Positions 19,740-31,520 are shown, numbered from the stretch's first letter. The stretch: DNA of 64,000 bases from Salinicoccus roseus (GCF_003814515.1 NZ_RKQJ01000001.1:806001-870000), one strand, 5' to 3'. Numbers and translations are program-made. Notes: a model not told the origin generated them from the letters alone.

Positions 19740-20307
19740 CATCTCTCTCCTTTAGAACTTTTTTGATGGCTTTTGGATAGAGTGCATACTCCGTCTCATG
19801 TATTTTGTGTGCGACCGCTTCAAGCGTGTCCCCTGCTTCTATCATCACGGGCATCTGGTCGATGATTTCCCCGGTGTCGATGCCGGCATCGACGAAATGG
19901 ACGGTCACGCCGGTCACCTTCACCCCGTACTCATAGGCATCACGTATGCCGTCCCTGCCCTTGAAGCTCGGCAGCAGGGAGGGATGCACATTGATGATGC
20001 TGCGTTCGAAACTTTCGATGAAGCCGGCCGACAGGATCCGCATGTACCCGGCGAGCAGCACATATGAGATGTCATATGTCCGGAGTGTTTCGATGATCGC
20101 CGATTCATGCGCCGATTTCGACGAATGCTCCCCCCGTGGATGGACCACATATGGAATGCCGAGCCGTTCTGCACGGTTGATGGCAAAGGCATCTGCGCTG
20201 TCGGTGACCAGTACGGCGATTTCGATGCCGATGTCCCCGGCCCGATGCGCCAGATTTTCAAAATTAGTCCCCCCGCCGGAAGCGAGGACGGCGACTCTAG
20301 TAGCCAT
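19720..20307 (-). CDS. purN: Phosphoribosylglycinamide formyltransferase
   Basis: GAR transformylase using 10-formyl-tetrahydrofolate, 195 residues. [12 protein letters not shown] at the start binds the phosphoribosyl group; the catalytic Asn-His-Asp set is seen in [11 protein letters not shown] and [11 protein letters not shown]. Overlaps purM by 11 bases and purH by 20. FolD at 28.4 kb supplies its cofactor. Confidence 0.97.
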   Translation of the reverse strand: MATRVAVLASGGGTNFENLAHRAGDIGIEIAVLVTDSADAFAINRAERLGIPYVVHPRGEHSSKSAHESAIIETLRTYDISYVLLAGYMRILSAGFIESFERSIINVHPSLLPSFKGRDGIRDAYEYGVKVTGVTVHFVDAGIDTGEIIDQMPVMIEAGDTLEAVAHKIHETEYALYPKAIKKVLKERDDEESTH

Positions 20308-21319
20308 GGATCGTCAGACCGCTTCCATCGGTCACTTCCCCGATCACAAGCGGTGATTCTCCGGCTTCTTCCAGGATTCCGAGTGTGCGGTCCACATCGT
20401 CCTGAGCGACACAGAGTATGAATCCAATCCCCATGTTGAATACATTATACGCTTCTTTACGGTCCATTTCCCCCAAGGAGATGAGCCAGTCGATGATTTT
20501 CGGCACTGCAATTTTAGACACATCGATGTCGATCCCTGTGTCTTCACGGAATGCACGCGGGATGTTCTCAAGGAATCCGCCGCCTGTAATATGGCTCATC
20601 GCCTTTACATCGACCTCTTCCAGGACGGAAAGTACACTCTTTACATATATGCGTGTGGGTTCGAGCAGCAGGTCCATGATCGGTGTGCCCTCCAGTGTAT
20701 CGTCTACATCCACCGAATAGTCAGTGAGCCATTTCCTGACGAGGCTGTAGCCGTTGGAATGGATGCCGCTTGAAGGGAGGCCGATGATCCGGTCGCCCGG
20801 CTCTGCATTCGAGCCGTCGATGTATTTCGTCTTCTCCACCGCGCCGACGCTGAATCCGGCGATGTCATATTCGCCTTCTCCATACATGTCCCCCATCTCG
20901 GCAGTTTCGCCGCCGATGAGCGCACAGCCCGCCATCTGGCAGCCTGCTGAAACGCCTTCGACGATCTGTTCGATATGTGTCGGGACCACCTTATTGACCG
21001 CGATGTAGTCGAGGAAATAGAGCGGCTCTGCGCCTGTCGTCAGGATGTCGTTGACGCACATCGCCACGGCGTCGATGCCGATGGTGTTATGGCGGTCATG
21101 ATCGATCGCAAGCTTGAGTTTCGTGCCGACCCCGTCCGTTCCGGAAACGAGGACTGGGGATTTCATATTCAGGCTGGACAGGTCGAAAGCCGCACCGAAG
21201 CCGCCGAGTCCGCCGATGACCTCCTTGCGCATCGTCCGTTTGACATGTGATTTGATCTGGTTGACTGCCTGGTATCCGGCCGTGATGTCCACGCCGGCAT
21301 CTCTATACTGTTCTGACAT
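20297..21319 (-). CDS. purM: Phosphoribosylformylglycinamidine cyclo-ligase
   Basis: AIR synthetase, 340 residues, the usual size. [23 protein letters not shown] and [13 protein letters not shown] are PurM signatures. ATP-dependent ring closure to AIR. AAAGGGG lies 6 bases before the ATG; one base separates it from purF. Confidence 0.97.
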   Translation of the reverse strand: MSEQYRDAGVDITAGYQAVNQIKSHVKRTMRKEVIGGLGGFGAAFDLSSLNMKSPVLVSGTDGVGTKLKLAIDHDRHNTIGIDAVAMCVNDILTTGAEPLYFLDYIAVNKVVPTHIEQIVEGVSAGCQMAGCALIGGETAEMGDMYGEGEYDIAGFSVGAVEKTKYIDGSNAEPGDRIIGLPSSGIHSNGYSLVRKWLTDYSVDVDDTLEGTPIMDLLLEPTRIYVKSVLSVLEEVDVKAMSHITGGGFLENIPRAFREDTGIDIDVSKIAVPKIIDWLISLGEMDRKEAYNVFNMGIGFILCVAQDDVDRTLGILEEAGESPLVIGEVTDGSGLTIHGY

Positions 21320-21320
21320 G

Positions 21321-22739
21321 TCAGACCCCTTTCGTTTTCAGATCCTTCTCCTGTGGCAGGAGGCGATCGATGATTTCAATAGGATAATTGCCTGTGAAGC
21401 AGGCGTCACACTGGCCTTTGGAGCCATAGGAATAGTATACATCATGCATCGCATCAACCGACAGGTACGTCAGCGAATCGGCACCGATTTCATCCCGGAT
21501 CTCCTCCGTGGATTTCTGGGATGCGATGATTTCTGCATGCGTCGAGACATCGATGCCGTAGAAGCAAGGATTCTTGAGCGGCGGGGAGGATACACCCATA
21601 TGCACTTCCTTCGCGCCGGCCTTCTTCAGTGCCTTGACGATGAAGCGGCTTGTCGTACCCCGTACGATGGAGTCGTCGATGACGATGATGCTTTTTCCCT
21701 CGACGACATCCCTTACAGGAGAAAGCTTCATGCGCACTGCACGTTCGCGTGCTTCCTGCCCTTTCGAAATGAACGTCCGGCCGACGTAGCGGTTTTTGAG
21801 GAGCCCCTGCTCCTGCGGGATGCCGGATGCTTCCGAGAATCCTTTTGCCGCTGCCAGGCTCGAGTCGGGTACACCGACGACGATGTCCGCATCGACATCC
21901 ATTTCCCGGGCAAGCTCACGCCCGAGCGATTTGCGGATGGTATATGTCGAAGTATTGCGGAATTCGGAATCTGCACGTGCAAAATAGATGTATTCCATCG
22001 AGCACATGTTGGGATGGCGGGAATCCGTGTAGTAGTCATACTCGATGCCCTTGTCACTCAGTGTGATCAGCTCTCCCGGTTCGATATCCCGGATATACTC
22101 TGCACCGATGGCCGTGAAGGCACATGTTTCACTCGCCACGCAGTAGGCCCCGTCCACCATGCCGAGCATGAGCGGACGCACACCGTGGTCATCCAGCGCG
22201 ATCGTCAGTGAATCCTCATCCAGGATGACGAACGCGAACGCACCTTTAAGCTGGCGCAGCGCCGTCTTGATGCGCTGCTTCCTGTCCGGGCTCTTATTTT
22301 TGCGGATCAGGTGCGCCAGCACTTCGGAATCGGAGGACGTCTGGAAGATCGCCCCGTCGTCCTCGAGCGCCTCACGTACACTGATGGCGTTCACAAGGTT
22401 GCCGTTGTGGGCAAGTCCGAGGTCGCCCTTGTGGCTTTTGAACAGGAATGGCTGGACATTCGATATCTCACTGCCGCCCGTCGTGGCATAGCGGACATGT
22501 CCGATGGCATGCGGAAACGTTTCAAGAGACATCAGCTGCTCCCTCGACAGTGCTTCCGTCAGAAGTCCCATGCCGCGGGCACCGAAAAGGTATTCCCCGT
22601 TCGAACAGACGATGCCTGCACCCTCCTGCCCCCGATGCTGCAGGCTGTGGAGTGCCATATACGTCAGTTCGCTGGCCTGCGGATGGTTGAATACGCCGAA
22701 TACGCCGCATTCTTCATTCAGTCCGTGGATGTCATACAT
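21321..22739 (-). CDS. purF: Amidophosphoribosyltransferase
   Basis: Committed step of purine synthesis: PRPP plus glutamine gives phosphoribosylamine. 472 residues from the ATG at 22739. Cys11 (NEECGVFG) becomes the N-terminal nucleophile after propeptide removal; [14 protein letters not shown] and the PRPP loop [11 protein letters not shown] are present. A TTG at 22760 lies upstream but contains the ribosome site GGGAGGGG within it. Overlaps the end of purL by 22 bases. [14 protein letters not shown] stretch and late Cys residues may be structural, as in the iron-sulfur PurF of Bacillus. Confidence 0.97.
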   Translation of the reverse strand: MYDIHGLNEECGVFGVFNHPQASELTYMALHSLQHRGQEGAGIVCSNGEYLFGARGMGLLTEALSREQLMSLETFPHAIGHVRYATTGGSEISNVQPFLFKSHKGDLGLAHNGNLVNAISVREALEDDGAIFQTSSDSEVLAHLIRKNKSPDRKQRIKTALRQLKGAFAFVILDEDSLTIALDDHGVRPLMLGMVDGAYCVASETCAFTAIGAEYIRDIEPGELITLSDKGIEYDYYTDSRHPNMCSMEYIYFARADSEFRNTSTYTIRKSLGRELAREMDVDADIVVGVPDSSLAAAKGFSEASGIPQEQGLLKNRYVGRTFISKGQEARERAVRMKLSPVRDVVEGKSIIVIDDSIVRGTTSRFIVKALKKAGAKEVHMGVSSPPLKNPCFYGIDVSTHAEIIASQKSTEEIRDEIGADSLTYLSVDAMHDVYYSYGSKGQCDACFTGNYPIEIIDRLLPQEKDLKTKGV

Positions 22740-24895
22740 TGCGGGATTGCCCCCTCCCAAGTATTTGAAATCGCGTCTATGCTCCGGTCGATGGTCAGGT
22801 CGTGTGTACCGATATGGAATCCTTCGTCCGTCAGTCTGCCGATTTCTTTGCCGTCCCTGATGTCCAGGCCGGCGGGTGCAATCACAATGTAGCGGGAAGC
22901 ATTCTCTGCGAAAAGGTCCTCCCCGTCAAGGTCGATCTCCACTTTCATGCCGAGATGGTGGAATGCTGAAAGCTGGGCCAGTTTGATGGCGATGCCGCCG
23001 CGGCCGACCGGTGCTATTTTCTTCACTTCACCATTGATGAGGCGTCCGCGGAGATCCATGCCGCGTGCATACTCGAGTTCCAGATCGATGTCGCGTGTCT
23101 GCTTCCTGATGTCATTGTCGATCAGTTTTTCGATCTGGCTGCCGGCAAATGATTTGGTCGTCTCACCGACGAGGTAGACTGCATCACCAGCTGAAATTTC
23201 TATGCCGGCCATGAAGTTGACATCTTCGATCAGCCCGACCATACCGATGACCGGTGTCGGGAGGATGGTGCCCTTGGATTCGTTGTACAGGCTGACGTTG
23301 CCGGATACGACAGGCGTCGACAGCATTTCGCATGCTTCCGCCATACCGCGCGTGGAAGCTTCAAGCTGGTGGTAGATCTCAGGTTTTTCCGGGCTGCCGT
23401 AGTTCAGGCAGTCCGTCATCGCAAGCGGCAGTGCACCAGTCGAAATGATGCTGCGGAATGTCTGTGCCACCGCTTCCTTGCCGCCGTTCAACGGATCGGC
23501 ATAGACATAGCGGCTCTTGCCGTCGATTGCCATGGCGATCGCCTTATCCGTGCCCTCCACTCTGACGACGCCTGCGCCGAAGCCGGATTTCTGGACGGTG
23601 TTCGCTCCAACCTGGTTGTCGTACTGTTCATATATATAGCGTTTCGAACCGTGCGTCGGATGGCCGATGAGCGCATCGAACACTTTGTTCAGATCCTGAT
23701 CGCTGTAGCTGTATGTTGTTTCATCCTGCGCCGGCGCCTCGCCTTCGAGGATGTAGACCGGTGCTTCATCGGACAATGGCTGGACCGGAATATCCGCATA
23801 TTTTTCATCATGGAAGAAAAGTTCCAGATGGTCGGTATCCGTCACTTCACCGATGACAGCAGCATCGAGCTCGTAACCTTCGAACATGTCGAGGAACTTG
23901 TCCTCGGATCCCGCTTCGACGACGAGCAGCATGCGCTCCTGCGTCTCCGACAGCATCATTTCATACGGTGTGATGCCTTCTTCCCTGACCGGCACCTGAT
24001 CGAGGTGGAGCGCAATGCCGGACTCGCCCTTAGCGGCCATTTCAGCGCTTGATGAAGTGAGTCCTGCCGCACCCATATCCTGGATGCCGACGAGTTCCGG
24101 CTGCCTGATGGCATCAAGTGTCGCCTCCATCAGCTTCTTGCCGGTGAATGGGTCGCCGATCTGGACCGACGGGCGCTTCGATTCGGATTCATCCGTCAGT
24201 TCCTCTGAGGCGAATGTCGCCCCATGGATGCCGTCGCGGCCTGTCTTGAGCCCGACGTAGATGACCTTATTGCCGATGCCTTTGGCTGTGCCCTTCTGGA
24301 TCTTGTCATGGTCGATCGTACCGACGCACATCGCGTTGACGAGCGGGTTGCCGTCATAGGAAGGGTCGAATTCCACTTCGCCCGAGACCGTCGGGATGCC
24401 GATGCAGTTGCCGTAGCCGCCGATGCCTGCAACGACACCGCGCAGCAGCCGGCGGTTGTTCGATTCTGAGAGTTCGCCGAAACGCAGGGAGTTCAGGAGG
24501 CCGATCGGGCGCGCACCGATGGAGACGATGTCGCGGATGATGCCGCCGACTCCCGTGGCTGCGCCCTGATAAGGTTCTACAGCCGATGGGTGGTTATGGG
24601 ATTCCACTTTGAATACGACTGCCTGGTTGTCGCCGATGTCGACGACGCCGGCACCTTCGCCCGGCCCCATCAGTACACGGTCGCCCGTCGTCGGGAACTG
24701 CTTCAGGAATGGCTTCGAATGCTTGTAGGAGCAGTGCTCGCTCCACATGACCGAGAAGATGCCCGTTTCCGTGTAGTTCGGCTGTCTGCCGAGGATCTCG
24801 ACGACCTTGTCGTACTCGGAATCGGTCAGCCCCATATCGGCGTAAAGTTTTTCATTCAGTATATCCTGTTCAGTCGGTTCAGTGAATGTGATCAT
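22718..24895 (-). CDS. purL: Phosphoribosylformylglycinamidine synthase subunit PurL
   Basis: Synthetase subunit of the three-part FGAM synthase (PurS, PurQ, PurL). 725 residues, the small PurL type. [40 protein letters not shown] and [12 protein letters not shown] are diagnostic. ATG at 24895 follows GGGAGG by 6 bases and overlaps the end of purQ by 17 bases. Confidence 0.98.
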   Translation of the reverse strand: MITFTEPTEQDILNEKLYADMGLTDSEYDKVVEILGRQPNYTETGIFSVMWSEHCSYKHSKPFLKQFPTTGDRVLMGPGEGAGVVDIGDNQAVVFKVESHNHPSAVEPYQGAATGVGGIIRDIVSIGARPIGLLNSLRFGELSESNNRRLLRGVVAGIGGYGNCIGIPTVSGEVEFDPSYDGNPLVNAMCVGTIDHDKIQKGTAKGIGNKVIYVGLKTGRDGIHGATFASEELTDESESKRPSVQIGDPFTGKKLMEATLDAIRQPELVGIQDMGAAGLTSSSAEMAAKGESGIALHLDQVPVREEGITPYEMMLSETQERMLLVVEAGSEDKFLDMFEGYELDAAVIGEVTDTDHLELFFHDEKYADIPVQPLSDEAPVYILEGEAPAQDETTYSYSDQDLNKVFDALIGHPTHGSKRYIYEQYDNQVGANTVQKSGFGAGVVRVEGTDKAIAMAIDGKSRYVYADPLNGGKEAVAQTFRSIISTGALPLAMTDCLNYGSPEKPEIYHQLEASTRGMAEACEMLSTPVVSGNVSLYNESKGTILPTPVIGMVGLIEDVNFMAGIEISAGDAVYLVGETTKSFAGSQIEKLIDNDIRKQTRDIDLELEYARGMDLRGRLINGEVKKIAPVGRGGIAIKLAQLSAFHHLGMKVEIDLDGEDLFAENASRYIVIAPAGLDIRDGKEIGRLTDEGFHIGTHDLTIDRSIDAISNTWEGAIPQCMTSTD

Positions 24896-25556
24896 GATTA
24901 GCCTCCCAAGCGTTCATTTTTTCAAAAAGCCTCAATCCATCGTCGCTGCCGAGCAGCGTTTCGAGCGCACGTTCAGGATGCGGCATCAGGCCGAATACAT
25001 TGCCCGCTTCGTTGACGATGCCGGCGATGTCCGCCCTGGAGCCGTTTGGATTGTCATTATATGTGAGTACGATCCTGTCGTTTTCGACAAGGGTGTCGTA
25101 TGTCTCGTCATCGCAGTAGTAGTGCCCTTCGCCATGTGCAACCGGGAAGGTGACGGCCTCTCCCTTTTCGTAACCGCTGGTGAATGCCGTTTCATTGTTC
25201 GTGATTGTAAGCACTTCGTTGCGGGAGATGAACGTATGCGTATCGTTGAAGATGAGTGCTCCCGGCAGCAGGCCGATTTCGGTCAGTATCTGGAATCCGT
25301 TGCAGACGCCGAGCACCGGCTTGCCTGCTGCCGCCGCCTCTTTTATGGCCCGGGTGATCGGTGACACACTCGCCATCGCGCCGCTCCTCAAATAGTCGCC
25401 GAATGAGAAGCCGCCCGGGATCAGTACGCCATCATATGCTTCGAGGGAAGTCTCACGGTAGTCGACATACTCCGCCTCGCCGCCTGCCTTGATGGCCGCG
25501 TTCAGCATGTCCCTGTCACAGTTCGACCCTGGAAATTTCACGACTGCAAATTTCAT
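24879..25556 (-). CDS. purQ: Phosphoribosylformylglycinamidine synthase subunit PurQ
   Basis: Glutaminase subunit of FGAM synthase, class I amidotransferase, 225 residues. [10 protein letters not shown] at the start, the nucleophile elbow GVCNGFQIL near residue 87, and GLMPHPERA with the catalytic His-Glu near the end. Start overlaps the purS stop by one base (TAATG). Confidence 0.98.
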   Translation of the reverse strand: MKFAVVKFPGSNCDRDMLNAAIKAGGEAEYVDYRETSLEAYDGVLIPGGFSFGDYLRSGAMASVSPITRAIKEAAAAGKPVLGVCNGFQILTEIGLLPGALIFNDTHTFISRNEVLTITNNETAFTSGYEKGEAVTFPVAHGEGHYYCDDETYDTLVENDRIVLTYNDNPNGSRADIAGIVNEAGNVFGLMPHPERALETLLGSDDGLRLFEKMNAWEANHDHIH

Positions 25557-25813
25557 TATTGGGACACCTCGTCAAGGATCCTGTAAGTGTACGTTTCGAT
25601 GACCGTATTGGTGAACAGCTTCTCGGACAGCTGGCGCACACTGTCGTCGATCTTTGCATCATCCGTTTCATCTATGTCGAAATAAAGGACCTTGCCGACG
25701 CGGATGTTGTTGATTTCATCATGGTCGAGCTCGTGCACCGCGCGGTTCAGTGCCTCTCCTTGCGTGTCCAGTACCTGTGGTTTCAGTGTGACGATCAGTT
25801 CTACCTTTTTCAT
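25556..25813 (-). CDS. purS: Phosphoribosylformylglycinamidine synthase subunit PurS
   Basis: 85-residue dimeric scaffold that joins PurL and PurQ and channels ammonia. [20 protein letters not shown] and the late [11 protein letters not shown] are PurS-typical. Overlaps purC and purQ by one base each (TAATG). Confidence 0.96.
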   Translation of the reverse strand: MKKVELIVTLKPQVLDTQGEALNRAVHELDHDEINNIRVGKVLYFDIDETDDAKIDDSVRQLSEKLFTNTVIETYTYRILDEVSQ

Positions 25814-26514
25814 TATCTAATGGCCTCCATCTTGTTATAGAATGCGGTGTACGTATCGAGCAGTGAGCCTGTGCTGTTGCGGTATACATCCTTGTCGAAG
25901 TTCTCCTTCGTCTCCATGTCGACGATGCGGCATGTATCCGGTGAAATCTCATCTGCAAGGACGATGTTTCCATCCTGGTCCTTGCCGAACTCTATCTTGA
26001 AGTCGATGAGGGAGAGGGACATCTCTGCCATCATGCGACTGAGCACGCTGTTTATCTTCAGTGCAGCTGCCTTCAGGGCTCTGATCTCCTCAGTTGTCGC
26101 AAGCCCGAGCATCAGCACGTGGTCGTCCGTCAGGATCGGGTCGCCGAGGTCGTCATTCTTGTAGAAGAACTCGACGAGGGGCGGATCGAGCGGCTGGTGG
26201 GATTCCAGTCCAAGGCGCTTGACGATGCTGCCTGCAGCAAAATTTCTGACCACAACTTCGAGCGGGATGATGTCGACGGCGCGGACGAGCTGTTCCGTCT
26301 CGCTGATGCGTTCCACAAAGTGTGAATCGACGCCGTTTGATGCCATGTATTCGAAGATGTCGGCGGAAATCAGATTGTTGAGGCGGCCCTTCCCTTCAAG
26401 GAAATCATGCTTCTCACCGTTGCCTGCCGTCACTTCGTCCTTGTATTCGATGCGGTAGACGCCATCCGTCTCCGTCCTGAAGACCCGTTTCGCTTTTCCT
26501 TCATATAAGAGCAT
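25813..26514 (-). CDS. purC: Phosphoribosylaminoimidazole-succinocarboxamide synthase
   Basis: SAICAR synthetase, 233 residues. [31 protein letters not shown] and [11 protein letters not shown] are family motifs. ATP-dependent addition of aspartate to CAIR. Overlaps purK by one base. Confidence 0.98.
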   Translation of the reverse strand: MLLYEGKAKRVFRTETDGVYRIEYKDEVTAGNGEKHDFLEGKGRLNNLISADIFEYMASNGVDSHFVERISETEQLVRAVDIIPLEVVVRNFAAGSIVKRLGLESHQPLDPPLVEFFYKNDDLGDPILTDDHVLMLGLATTEEIRALKAAALKINSVLSRMMAEMSLSLIDFKIEFGKDQDGNIVLADEISPDTCRIVDMETKENFDKDVYRNSTGSLLDTYTAFYNKMEAIR

Positions 26515-27635
26515 TATGCTTCGACTCCCCTGATAAATTTTTGTTCCAGATGATCGAGTGTCGTGTCGACATCATCCGTAAGCAGTGTCACATGGCCCAT
26601 CTTGCGGGCAGGTTTGCGGCCCGTCTTGCCATATACATGTACGTGCCAATCCGGCTGGCTGAACAGTGTATCCTCCAGACGATTGAGATCGTCGCCGAGC
26701 AGGTTCATCATGATGGCCTGCTGATGCTGGCGGACTTCCGGCATCGGGTGGTCGAGCAGCGCCAGGATATGGGCATCGAACTGGCTGATGCTGCAGGACT
26801 CGATCGTGTGGTGGGCCGAGTTGTGCGGCCTCGGCGCAATTTCATTGACATACAGCCGGCCGTCCCGGTCGATGAAGAATTCCACTGTGAACACGCCGAC
26901 GAAATGCATCGCTTCCATGATCTGCTGCACGGCGCGCTTCGCCTCTTCTGTGTAGTCGATGCGTGAAGGGGCAATCGTACGGTAGAGGATCTGGTCCTTG
27001 TGGAGATTCTCCTGCAGCGGGAAATGGGTGACCTGGCCGCTTGTGCTGCGTGCCGTCGTCAGGGAAACTTCACGTTCCAGTCGGAGATATTTCTCCACCA
27101 CCCATTCCGCTTCGTCGAATGGGATGGATGCTTCTGCAAGGTCCGCTTCCGTTTCAATCACCATCTGGCCCTTGCCGTCGTAGCCGCCCGTCGTCGTCTT
27201 GACGATGACCGGCAGGCCGTGTGCATCGATGAAGCTGTCCAGTACGTCCTTATCCTCAACTTTCTGATAAGGTACGATGTCGGCGCCCGCCGCCTGTATC
27301 GCCGTCTTCTCGAGATCGCGGTTCTGGAGGGTGAGCACCGTTTCCGCACCCTGCGGCACGTTATAGTCATGGACGAGCGTCCGGAGAATATGCGCATCGA
27401 TGTTTTCGAATTCATAAGTGACGACGTCGGATAGTTCACACAGTTGCTTCAATGACTCGAAATCACTGAAGGGCGCGTGGATGAACGTATGGCACGTCGC
27501 TCTTGCCGGTGCATCCTCCGATGGATCGAGTATGGCCACCCTGTATCCCATCCTGAGCGCACTTTGGGCGAGCATCTTGCCGAGCTGGCCGCCCCCGATG
27601 ATTCCGATTGTACCTCCGAGACTAATTGAGCTCAT
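26514..27635 (-). CDS. purK: N5-carboxyaminoimidazole ribonucleotide synthase
   Basis: ATP-grasp enzyme converting AIR and bicarbonate to N5-CAIR. 373 residues from the ATG at 27635 ([20 protein letters not shown]); the frame is open further upstream into purE but that part has no similarity to Pur[14 protein letters not shown] and [16 protein letters not shown] are diagnostic. Overlaps the end of purE by 14 bases. Confidence 0.97.
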   Translation of the reverse strand: MSSISLGGTIGIIGGGQLGKMLAQSALRMGYRVAILDPSEDAPARATCHTFIHAPFSDFESLKQLCELSDVVTYEFENIDAHILRTLVHDYNVPQGAETVLTLQNRDLEKTAIQAAGADIVPYQKVEDKDVLDSFIDAHGLPVIVKTTTGGYDGKGQMVIETEADLAEASIPFDEAEWVVEKYLRLEREVSLTTARSTSGQVTHFPLQENLHKDQILYRTIAPSRIDYTEEAKRAVQQIMEAMHFVGVFTVEFFIDRDGRLYVNEIAPRPHNSAHHTIESCSISQFDAHILALLDHPMPEVRQHQQAIMMNLLGDDLNRLEDTLFSQPDWHVHVYGKTGRKPARKMGHVTLLTDDVDTTLDHLEQKFIRGVEA

Positions 27636-28104
27636 CCTGCATCGCCTCCACTTTCTCTTCCAATGATTTCGTGTATGCCTCGAGTTTGTTATAGATTTCC
27701 GGTTCTCCCACTGCAAGCATCCTCGCCGCCAGTATACCGGCATTCATGCTGCCTGCCTTGCCGATCGCCGTCGTCGCCACCGGGATGCCACCCGGCATCT
27801 GGACGATGGACAGCAGGGAATCCAGACCTTGCATTGCCTTCGATTCGATCGGTACGCCAATGACTGGGATGTTCGTCATCGAAGCCACCATGCCCGGGAG
27901 GTGTGCAGCCCCGCCAGCGCCCGCTATGATCACTTTGATGCCGCGCGATTTCGCACTCTTAGCATATTCCATCATCATTTCAGGTGTACGATGGGCACTT
28001 ACCACTTTCTTTTCGTACGGTATTGAAAAAGTATCCAGCATGTCACCTGCATGCTTCATCGTCGGCCAGTCCGAAGAACTGCCCATAATTATTCCAACTG
28101 TCAT
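27622..28104 (-). CDS. purE: N5-carboxyaminoimidazole ribonucleotide mutase
   Basis: First gene of the pur operon, 160 residues. [15 protein letters not shown] at the start, SAHRTPEMM with the catalytic His, and [15 protein letters not shown] are class I PurE motifs. GAGAGGG lies 11 bases before the ATG. Divergent from folD. Confidence 0.98.
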   Translation of the reverse strand: MTVGIIMGSSSDWPTMKHAGDMLDTFSIPYEKKVVSAHRTPEMMMEYAKSAKSRGIKVIIAGAGGAAHLPGMVASMTNIPVIGVPIESKAMQGLDSLLSIVQMPGGIPVATTAIGKAGSMNAGILAARMLAVGEPEIYNKLEAYTKSLEEKVEAMQDELN

Positions 28105-28179
28105 GAATAAATACCCTCTCTATATCCAAATGTTTTTTTCTCAAGTTCAGCTTAACAATATGGGTGCCGATAATCAACA

Positions 28180-28223
28180 TAAAACGAACATTTATATATA
28201 TGTTTATTTAATAGTTTGTGTTT
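28180..28223 (-). promoter_or_regulatory. Candidate PurR operator (two PurBoxes) upstream of purE
   Basis: TAAAACGAACATT (28180-28192) matches the Gram-positive PurBox AWWWCCGAACWWT at 11 of 13 positions. An inverted, weaker partner ATAGTTTGTGTTT lies at 28211-28223 (10 of 13), 18 bases away. PurR boxes occur in this inverted arrangement with about 16-17 bases between them. Position between purE and folD suits control of the whole pur operon. Confidence 0.5.
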
Positions 28224-28389
28224 AGTTATATTAAAGCTTGTGTGTACAAATGATTATACGGTATTTGCACTTAATGGGAGGACCCTGATTAAAATGTGAT
28301 AAAATAAGCAATTTCATTAAATTGATATGGAAATCTTCAATAAACTCATGGATAATGGAGTAGGAAAATCTTTTAGGAGGCGTTTCTAG

Positions 28390-29241
28390 ATGACAGCAGA
28401 ACTTTTGAACGGCAGGGAAATCGCGAAGGAATACCGCGCCGGCCTTGCCGAAGAAGTTGAGAGATTAAAAAGTAAAGGCATCACCCCGAACCTGACGGTT
28501 GTGATCGTCGGCAATGATGGTGCCTCTTTGAGCTATGTCCGCTCAAAAAATAAAGCAGCCGAGAAGATCGGCATGACATCAGATATCGTCCACCTTGATG
28601 AGGACACATCTGAAGAAGAGGTGCTCAGCACCATCGACCGCCTGAACAATGACGATGCAGTAAACGGCATCCTCGTCCAGGTCCCGCTGCCGAAGCAGGT
28701 CAGCGAGGAGAAAGTCTTGGAAGCGATTGCACCGCACAAGGACGTCGACGGCTTCCATCCGGTGAATATCGGCCGGCTCTATACAGGCCAGCGCACCTTC
28801 GTACCATGTACGCCGCTCGGCATCATGGAACTGCTCAAGCATACCGGCTCCCTCGAAGGGAAGGACGTGGCAGTGATCGGCCGCTCCCACATCGTCGGCC
28901 AGCCTGTGGCCAAGCTTCTCACCAATGAGAATGCCACTGTCACACTCATGCATTCCCGTACAAAGGACATGACGGCAAGACTCAAGGATTATGATGTCAT
29001 CGTAAGCGCCGTCGGTGCACCAGGCCTCGTGACTGGCGAACACCTCAAAGAAGGCGCCATCGTCATCGATGTCGGCAATACAGTCGTCGATGAGAAGCTC
29101 GTTGGAGACGTCGATTTCGACTCCGCCAAGGAAGTCGCCAGCTACATCACGCCAGTACCAGGCGGCGTCGGTCCCCTGACCATCACAATGGTACTCAACA
29201 ACACACTGCTCGCTGCAAAATGGAACAACGACATCGAGTAG
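28390..29241 (+). CDS. folD: Bifunctional methylenetetrahydrofolate dehydrogenase / cyclohydrolase
   Basis: Makes 10-formyl-tetrahydrofolate for PurN and PurH and for formyl-Met-tRNA. 283 residues. [15 protein letters not shown] contains the catalytic Tyr and Lys; [26 protein letters not shown] and the C-terminal [19 protein letters not shown] are diagnostic. TTAGGAGG precedes the ATG. TTGCAC about 120 bases upstream with AT-rich -10-like sequences near 28295 may form its promoter. Confidence 0.98.
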   Translation: MTAELLNGREIAKEYRAGLAEEVERLKSKGITPNLTVVIVGNDGASLSYVRSKNKAAEKIGMTSDIVHLDEDTSEEEVLSTIDRLNNDDAVNGILVQVPLPKQVSEEKVLEAIAPHKDVDGFHPVNIGRLYTGQRTFVPCTPLGIMELLKHTGSLEGKDVAVIGRSHIVGQPVAKLLTNENATVTLMHSRTKDMTARLKDYDVIVSAVGAPGLVTGEHLKEGAIVIDVGNTVVDEKLVGDVDFDSAKEVASYITPVPGGVGPLTITMVLNNTLLAAKWNNDIE

Positions 29242-29261
29242 CTTCATTTTATGTATGAATA

Positions 29262-29291
29262 AAGCCCGGACGGCATGAGCTGTCCGGGCTT
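29262..29291 (+). terminator. Intrinsic terminator of folD
   Basis: AAGCCCGGAC and GTCCGGGCTT form a 10-bp stem around a 10-base loop. The T-tail is weak (CTGTGTGTG), and the minus side TTTATT is only slightly better. Confidence 0.7.
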
Positions 29292-29308
29292 CTGTGTGTG
29301 GAATCATA

Positions 29309-29360
29309 TGACAATTAGACCTCCAATTGTCATTGGCGGAAATCACGAGTGACAATTAGA
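29309..29360. repeat. 41-bp palindromic repeat, locus B (one unit plus a right arm)
   Basis: A right arm TGACAATTAG at 29309 is followed by a complete unit 29320-29360. The two TGACAATTAG copies are exactly 41 bases apart. Same orientation as locus D. Lies between the convergent folD and NERD genes. Confidence 0.92.
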
Positions 29361-29365
29361 TCCTT

Positions 29366-30340
29366 TTATTCCTGATTCCAGTCCTTATACCTGAAGTTCA
29401 TCCCTCCAAACAGGTACTCCATTACTTCACCCGGATTTACATATGCAGCATGCCTGCCACGCGCCGCCACCCTGAAATATTTGATCAGGATCGAACGGAT
29501 GTACCGCTCCCCCACCGTGCCACCCAGGAAATGATGGATGTCCGCCACACGCAGCATACAGTCATTGCGGATGACGCCATATTCGCAGATCGACCGCAGC
29601 ACCGCCTTCTCCTTCGCCTCCCGATATCCGCAGCCAAGACATCTGAAATGATAACGCATCATTTCATGCTCAAACTCCCCACAACGATGGCAGCGCACCC
29701 CCTTATCCACCTTCAAATAAAGGGATGCGTCACATCGAGGTGGTGGATACGGACAATCGATGAAGAATGCTTCGATCTCCCTGCACAACACATCAATCGG
29801 CATGCGTAGCCGCGGCTGCGCGCCATCCATCTCCAATATATGCTTCTTCAGCACATGGCGCATCACCACCCTGTCCTGGACCGCACCTTCTGCCTCAAAC
29901 GAAAGATGTTCGTTGATGAAGACGATCCTCCCTTCAGCCGGCACTGACGGATCGATTTCCCCGAGCATAAACGTCACCTTTTCCATCGACCGCTTCAACT
30001 GGACGAATATGTCCTTGATGAGCGGCCGCCCGTTCACCGACCAATTTCCACCACTATACGCATACTCCCCAGAATAATTCTTTACATCAAAAATGAAGAT
30101 CCCAGCCTCACTCACGGTCATCGTATCAATTTGTGTCGGTCCGCCGGCATCAATCCACACATCACGATATACCCGCCACCTTTCATCACCGAATTCCTCA
30201 ATCCAACCGTCGAATTCACACTCCCCCGCATGACCAATATCAAGTGCACCAAGGCGCCGCCTGCCCGATTCGTCCAACCCATTCCTTTCCGCCATGACCC
30301 TCAGCCACTGATGTTCCTTCGTCTGCTTTCTTTTCTCCAT
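29366..30340 (-). CDS. NERD domain-containing protein with C-terminal zinc ribbon
   Basis: 324 residues. The N-terminal nuclease-related (NERD) domain spans about residues 35-150 with GHAGECEFDGWI, QIDTMTVSEAGIFIFDVKNY and a conserved Lys in the nuclease core. A treble-cysteine zinc-ribbon motif CHRCGE ... CLGCGY follows at about residues 215-240, then a helical region that may bind DNA. NERD proteins are putative nucleases of unclear role. AAGGGGG precedes the ATG. Confidence 0.85.
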   Translation of the reverse strand: MEKRKQTKEHQWLRVMAERNGLDESGRRRLGALDIGHAGECEFDGWIEEFGDERWRVYRDVWIDAGGPTQIDTMTVSEAGIFIFDVKNYSGEYAYSGGNWSVNGRPLIKDIFVQLKRSMEKVTFMLGEIDPSVPAEGRIVFINEHLSFEAEGAVQDRVVMRHVLKKHILEMDGAQPRLRMPIDVLCREIEAFFIDCPYPPPRCDASLYLKVDKGVRCHRCGEFEHEMMRYHFRCLGCGYREAKEKAVLRSICEYGVIRNDCMLRVADIHHFLGGTVGERYIRSILIKYFRVAARGRHAAYVNPGEVMEYLFGGMNFRYKDWNQE

Positions 30341-30458
30341 AATAAAAACCCCCTTACCCTATATATGGAGGAAAGGAGGCATTCTCATTTTTTTTATCTG
30401 CAAATATTTTATTTAATCCAAGTTAATAAATTGACTCTCACTTACACCTCAGACTTCC

Positions 30459-31424
30459 CTAGTTCCTGATGATGATGTAGACCAGATATGTGATGTAGGC
30501 AAGAAGCAGGACTGCACCTTCCCTCCGGCCGATCTTGAAGTGTGTACGTGAGAAGATGAGCAGCAGGACGGTCAGTCCCACCATCACCCAGCCATCGAAG
30601 AACAGCTTCGATTCTGCAGCAATCGGTGCCACAGTGGACGCTGTACCCGTAACGAAGAAGATGTTGAAGATATTGCTGCCGACGACGTTGCCGATGGCCA
30701 TGTCGCCCTTGCCCTTGAGGGCTGCTGTGACCGATGTCATGATTTCAGGAAGTGAAGTACCGATCGCAACGATCGTCAGACCGACGAGTGCTTCGCTCAT
30801 GCCGAGTGACAGCGCAATCTCGGTTGCACTGCTGACGACCATCTCACCACCGATGATGATCGCGATGAGACCGCCGATGGTGAAGAGTATATTCTTCAGC
30901 CAGGATTCGCCTGTGTCCACATCGACCTTCTCCACTGTACTGGAACGGTTCTTCATGGCCATTTCGAATACATAATACAGGAAGACCGAGAAGAACAGCA
31001 GGATGATGATCCCGTCACCGCGGTTGATGATGTTCGCACCGGCCCCCTGCAGTGCCACGTCGGCCATAAGTATCATCAGGACGATGGCTGCAAGCATCGC
31101 AAATGGAATCTCCTTGCGGACGGTTTCACTCTGGACGGTCAGCGGTGCAATCAGGGCCGTCAGACCGATGACTACCGTGATGTTCACGATGTTGCTGCCG
31201 ATGACGTTACCGAGTACGACACCCGGGCTGCCCTCAAGGGCCGCAAGGATCGCCACTGTCGCTTCAGGGGAACTCGTACCAAGTGCAACGATGGTCAGCC
31301 CGACCAGGAGCGGTGATACATTGAGCTTCACTGCGATGTTCGAGGCGCCCTCGACGAAATAGTCCGCCCCTTTGATCAGCAGCACAAAGCCGATTACCAG
31401 AAGTATATATTCCAAAGACGTCAT
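30459..31424 (-). CDS. Calcium/sodium antiporter (CaCA family, YrbG-like)
   Basis: 321 residues, about 10 hydrophobic segments in two inverted halves. Each half carries an alpha-repeat: ALGTSSPEATVA with GNVIGSNIVNI, and AIGTSLPEIMTS with GNVVGSNIFNIFF. These are the ion-binding motifs of Ca2+/Na+ or K+/H+ exchangers. Located in the plasma membrane. Confidence 0.95.
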   Translation of the reverse strand: MTSLEYILLVIGFVLLIKGADYFVEGASNIAVKLNVSPLLVGLTIVALGTSSPEATVAILAALEGSPGVVLGNVIGSNIVNITVVIGLTALIAPLTVQSETVRKEIPFAMLAAIVLMILMADVALQGAGANIINRGDGIIILLFFSVFLYYVFEMAMKNRSSTVEKVDVDTGESWLKNILFTIGGLIAIIIGGEMVVSSATEIALSLGMSEALVGLTIVAIGTSLPEIMTSVTAALKGKGDMAIGNVVGSNIFNIFFVTGTASTVAPIAAESKLFFDGWVMVGLTVLLLIFSRTHFKIGRREGAVLLLAYITYLVYIIIRN

Positions 31425-31440
31425 CTCTCTTTCTCTCTAT

Positions 31441-31470
31441 ATTTTATTTAATACATTCCCTCTGAATCAA
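31441..31470 (-). promoter_or_regulatory. Promoter of the antiporter gene
   Basis: On the minus strand TTGATT (31465-31470), 18-base spacer, TAAAAT (31441-31446); 17 bases before the start codon at 31424. Confidence 0.5.
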
Positions 31471-31520
31471 AACAAAACACAAAAACTTTTCTTTATAAGA
31501 GGAGAATCCTCCTCCACCCG

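Noticed and set aside
18564-19766. Plus-strand open frame of 400 codons opposite purH
   Set aside because: Shadow of purH; GC-rich codon usage creates long antisense frames throughout this genome.
28105-28389. Purine riboswitch between purE and folD
   Set aside because: No conserved purine-aptamer junction or loop sequences are seen; the inverted PurBox-like pair explains control better.
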